A stretch of DNA of 34,612 nucleotides from NCBI GenBank assembly GCA_024741835.1, contig JAENRP010000421.1, forward strand, positions 1 through 34,612. The letters are read 5' to 3'. This DNA is from Diplocarpon mali (taxonomy: Eukaryota > Ascomycota > Leotiomycetes > Helotiales > Drepanopezizaceae). The position numbers were made by a program, and so were the translations under genes. The notes beneath the pieces are model-generated. The model was not told the DNA's origin. It ran no database searches and saw only the letters and a program-made list of their open reading frames with translations. Below are positions 32,256 through 34,612 of this stretch, in pieces. Positions within the stretch are counted from its first letter, which is position 1, and each line of letters starts with the position of its first letter.

Positions 32256-33611
32256 GAAGGCAATTAATTAGTATAGTCGCTAGCTTTAATATTAAGAAGA
32301 AATTAAAGTAAAAGTCAAGAAGTAAACTGCCTTTATCTTATTAAAGGTTGCAACTATTAAGGAAAGGCAAAGGAAAAGGCTATTTAGCCAAGACTTTAAC
32401 AAATACCTTTAATAATAATAGTAGGTTATTTAAACTTAAATCTACTTTTAATAATTCAAATAATAGTTATAATAAAAATGCTTATATTTTAAAAGCCAAT
32501 CTTTATAAGATCCTTAAATCTAATTAGCATAATAATATTAATTATATATTATATATAATTAATAAATCCTACCTATTTAAAGGCCCGCTTATTAAAATAA
32601 AAAGGCGCTTTATTAAGATTAGTAGTAAAAGGTTATATATAGATTTAATAGGTATAGTAGAGATAAATATCACTAGCGTTTCTTTCCTTTTATAAAATGT
32701 TCTCCTTATACTTAGCTTAAGTATTAATCTTTTATCTAACTATAAGATCTATATAAAGTTGAATTATATTAAAGTCTTTAATAATCAATTTATATAGTTT
32801 ATAAATAAAAATTATAAAGTGATCTTTAAAGTTAAAATCAAAGATAGACTTTATATTATCTTAAAAGTAATATTATAAAAATTGACTCTTAAGCTAGACT
32901 TATAAGTGGATTCCTTTAAAGAAAGTGCATTCTTTACCCTAATACAATTAAGTAAGGATAAGGAGAATAGATAGAGTCCTAAGCTAGGATTATAAGTAAA
33001 AGTCGCGAAAATGACTCTTAAACTAGGACTATAAGTAAATTATAAGATGTCTTTAAAGATAACTTCTAAGTTAGGATTATAAGTAAATCTAATAGAAATA
33101 ACACTTAAGCTAAGATTGCAAGTAGATTCTATAGATTTGCTAATAATAACTCTTAGGCTAAGATTGCAAATGAAATCTGCGAAAATGACTCTTAGGCTAA
33201 GACTTCAAGTGAACTTTATAGATTTATTAAAAACGACTCTTAAGCTAGGATTGTAAATAGATCTTGCTATTTCTAAGAAATCGACTTTTAAGCTAAGACT
33301 ATAAGTAGATCTTGCGGTTTTATTAAAAACGACTCTTAAGCTAGGCTTGCAATTAGAAAATGGCAAAACTTCGAATTGCTATTACTATTTCTTTTTAGCT
33401 ATTAATAATAAAGTATTGATTAATAATAAGCTATTAAAGCTATTAAAAGCCGAAAGCCTATTAAAGTATTAGCTAATATATAAAAGATTCGTATATCTAA
33501 GGCTAAAGAAATTAAAGGGCCTATATAAAGTCTTAACTTTAAAATAGAAGATTTAAGTATTAAAGGATCACTTAGTATATCGAATTCGTAAGCTAATAAA
33601 ACTTTAAAATA
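32256..33611 (+). pseudogene. copia protease region and GAG-pre-integrase (E6)
   Basis: Asn-rich sequence (32400-32480) leads into a protease-like stretch. There GIVEINITSVSFLL, NVLLILSLSINLLSN (32650-32750) matches the G-x-V ... L-x-NVLxVPxLxxNLLS pattern that follows the copia protease active site. The 10-copy TRRPGLRV array comes next (32885-33357). The frame then reaches GAG-pre-integrase, LIYKRFVYLRLKKLKGLYK (family HRRxGH; 33470-33530) and HLVYRIRKLIKL (mutated CxxC; 33571-33606). The array lies in the same frame as both flanking domains, so it was part of the protein. Stops are RIP type. Confidence 0.78.
32885..33357 (+). repeat. 10-copy in-frame array of the palindrome (E6)
   Basis: Ten copies start at 32885, 32975, 33014, 33062, 33101, 33149, 33188, 33236, 33284 and 33332. 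The steps are 90, 39, 48, 39, 48, 39, 48, 48, 48 and 48 bases, but for the nine intervals actually present the order is 90, 39, 48, 39, 48, 39, 48, 48, 48, all multiples of three. Each codes a variant of T-L-(R/K)-L-(R/G)-L-(Q/stop)-V, separated by spacers of a few codons such as KSAKM or FIDLLKT. The repeat unit is thus 13 or 16 codons. Confidence 0.88.
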
Positions 33612-33877
33612 GATTTATAGATTAAGCGATTAAGGATAAGGTTTTTAGAGTTGATCAAAATGCTATAAATATTTTAAAGATGTATTTTTTTCGAAAGGCC
33701 GGTCTCTTATTTGTAAATTAAGAGATCGATAAGATTATATAAAGACGGAAATCTTAAGAAATCGTCCTTACGTAAGTTATTAATATAAAACTGAGGGGAG
33801 ATAATATAAGAATAGGCCTAAGGGAAGACCTAAAAACAAAAGGAGGAAGTACTATAAACGGGCTCTTTTAGATAAGA
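33612..33877 (+). pseudogene. copia segment after the pre-integrase domain (E6), shared with E4
   Basis: Near-identical to 14868-15136. It reads IKDKVFRVDQNAINILKMYFF and an Arg/Lys-rich GRPKGRSKNKRRKYYK-type tail in E4. The first part could be the start of the integrase core; the basic tail resembles an integrase C-terminal linker. The segment between them would then be deleted. The assignment is tentative. Confidence 0.45.
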
Positions 33878-34031
33878 TGTTAGGAATAAGTCCTAAGTAT
33901 AGGGTATATTCAGTACTATAGCGATACGCGCTATCTTTATATATAAAAGATGGCCCTTTTATCTTCCTACCGTCTTGCGCCGATTATATAATATATATTA
34001 TAAGACCTATCCATCTCAGGTCTCTATAATA
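33878..34031 (+). repeat. 154-bp LTR-like segment in E6
   Basis: Same length and position as 15137-15290, starting TGTTAGGAATAAG and ending CTCTATAATA. Confidence 0.6.
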
Positions 34032-34032
34032 G

Positions 34033-34118
34033 ATGGATTTATAAAGCCACTAGAGATAGTTGCAAAGTTTAAAGCGTTTAAAGATATGCTAAAGTTGTAA
34101 AAGATAGTAGGGGCTAAG
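34033..34118 (+). pseudogene. copia RNase H C-terminus (E6)
   Basis: DGFIKPLEIVAKFKAFKDML, as in E4, joined directly to the 154-bp LTR-like segment instead of to RNase H. Confidence 0.8.
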
Positions 34119-34131
34119 CAGACTTAAGGAC

Positions 34132-34284
34132 GACTCCTAGGCCTGCCTTATAAGTTAGGTTATATAGTCTTATAAAGGAAAGTTTTTAAATCGACTCTTA
34201 GGCCTAGACCGCGAGTTAAGTCATATAGTCTTATAAAGGAATGCTTTTAGGAAAATTAACTCCTAATCCTGCCCTATAAGTAGA
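34132..34284 (+). repeat. three palindromes in the copia 3' region (E6)
   Basis: Same arrangement as in E4 and E3. The middle copy keeps ACTCTTAGGCCTAGACCGCGAGT-type arms. Confidence 0.75.
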
Positions 34285-34372
34285 GTTTAATAATTTTAAT
34301 AGAAGTTGCTATTAATTAATTGTTTTTAATTTAAAAAGATACTTAAGAGTTGGATTAGCGTAAAAGGATAGT

Positions 34373-34612
34373 TGTTATTCTCCTAACTATAGGTCAATTG
34401 GAGTAAGGTTTAAGTAGGGGTATTAAGATAGGTAATACAGCTATCACTCTAATGTATTATTATATGACCCTACTGCTTAGTTAGTAGGATATTAATATGT
34501 ATATAGCTATAAGGAAGAAAGGGGTAACCTTCCTTCCTTAACTCTTATTAATATATCGACTAACGACCCTTAGAAGCCTCCTTTACCTATTGCGCCGACT
34601 TACTTAAGCTCA
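34373..34612 (+). repeat. 243-bp 3' LTR of E6, cut by the window end
   Basis: 240 of the 243 bases of the LTR seen at 15632-15874 and 27034-27276; the window stops at CTTAAGCTCA. Confidence 0.75.

Larger units (their letters stand above)
32256..34612 (+). mobile_element. E6: plus-strand copia element with internal deletion, right end off window
   Basis: A copia Gag-protease-pre-integrase frame (32256-33610) is followed by an integrase-start-like segment shared with E4 (33612-33877), a 154-bp LTR-like segment (33878-34031), the RNase H C-terminus (34033-34118), three palindromes and a 243-bp 3' LTR that would end 3 bp beyond the window. The RT and most of the integrase are missing. The 5' end is cut by the E5 LTR. 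Confidence 0.78.

Noticed and set aside
32885..33357. CRISPR-like array of short repeats with spacers
   Set aside because: The spacers are similar to each other and spacing is a multiple of three within a coding frame; the context is a eukaryotic retroelement.

Overview
The window looks like an AT-rich, gene-poor block of a filamentous ascomycete (Pezizomycotina) genome, built almost entirely of nested and decayed LTR retrotransposons. I see no intact host gene, tRNA, rRNA or CRISPR. Long reading frames can be followed for 1-2 kb but are peppered with TAA/TAG (and some TGA) where Gln or Trp is expected, and with D-to-N, G-to-R/K and C-to-Y changes. Repeat copies inside the window differ almost only by C-to-T and G-to-A transitions, mostly at CpA/TpG. 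That is the signature of repeat-induced point mutation (RIP).

Layout. 103-3552 and 4065-7454 (both minus) are two decayed, colinear paralogues of about 1,130-1,150 codons that I cannot assign to a known family. 7830-14296 (minus) is a Ty3/gypsy gag-pol. 14868-15874 (plus) is the tail of an internally deleted Ty1/copia element (E4). 15875-25940 is a nest of two copia elements of one family on the minus strand: the complete E1 (17861-23821, 172-bp LTRs, TSD AAAAG) sits inside E2 (15875-17860 plus 23822-25940). 25941-27276 (plus) is the RT/RNase H end and 3' LTR of another copia (E3). 27277-32255 (minus) is a diverged copia (E5) that carries a 197-bp solo LTR (28265-28461) and a 499-bp TRIM-like element (30559-31057, TSD AAAGT). 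32256-34612 (plus) is a further copia (E6) that runs off the window end.

The most unusual signal is a dispersed 23-bp palindrome: half-site ACTCGTAGGCC, one free base, then its reverse complement. About 30 decayed copies are present. Wherever a copy lies in a recognisable reading frame (21 cases, on either strand) it is read in one phase, as variants of the peptide TRRPGLRV. It occurs in both unknown paralogues, in the gypsy gag-pol, in a 10-copy in-frame array in copia E6, and in non-coding copia 3' regions. Because it is palindromic, both strands encode the same peptide. It therefore behaves like a small palindromic module tolerated inside genes, comparable in idea to the Rickettsia palindromic elements.

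A second notable signal is the primer-binding site of E1/E2. It is complementary to the anticodon arm of tRNA-Ile and would be primed by a 39-nt half tRNA, as Drosophila copia is by its initiator tRNA.
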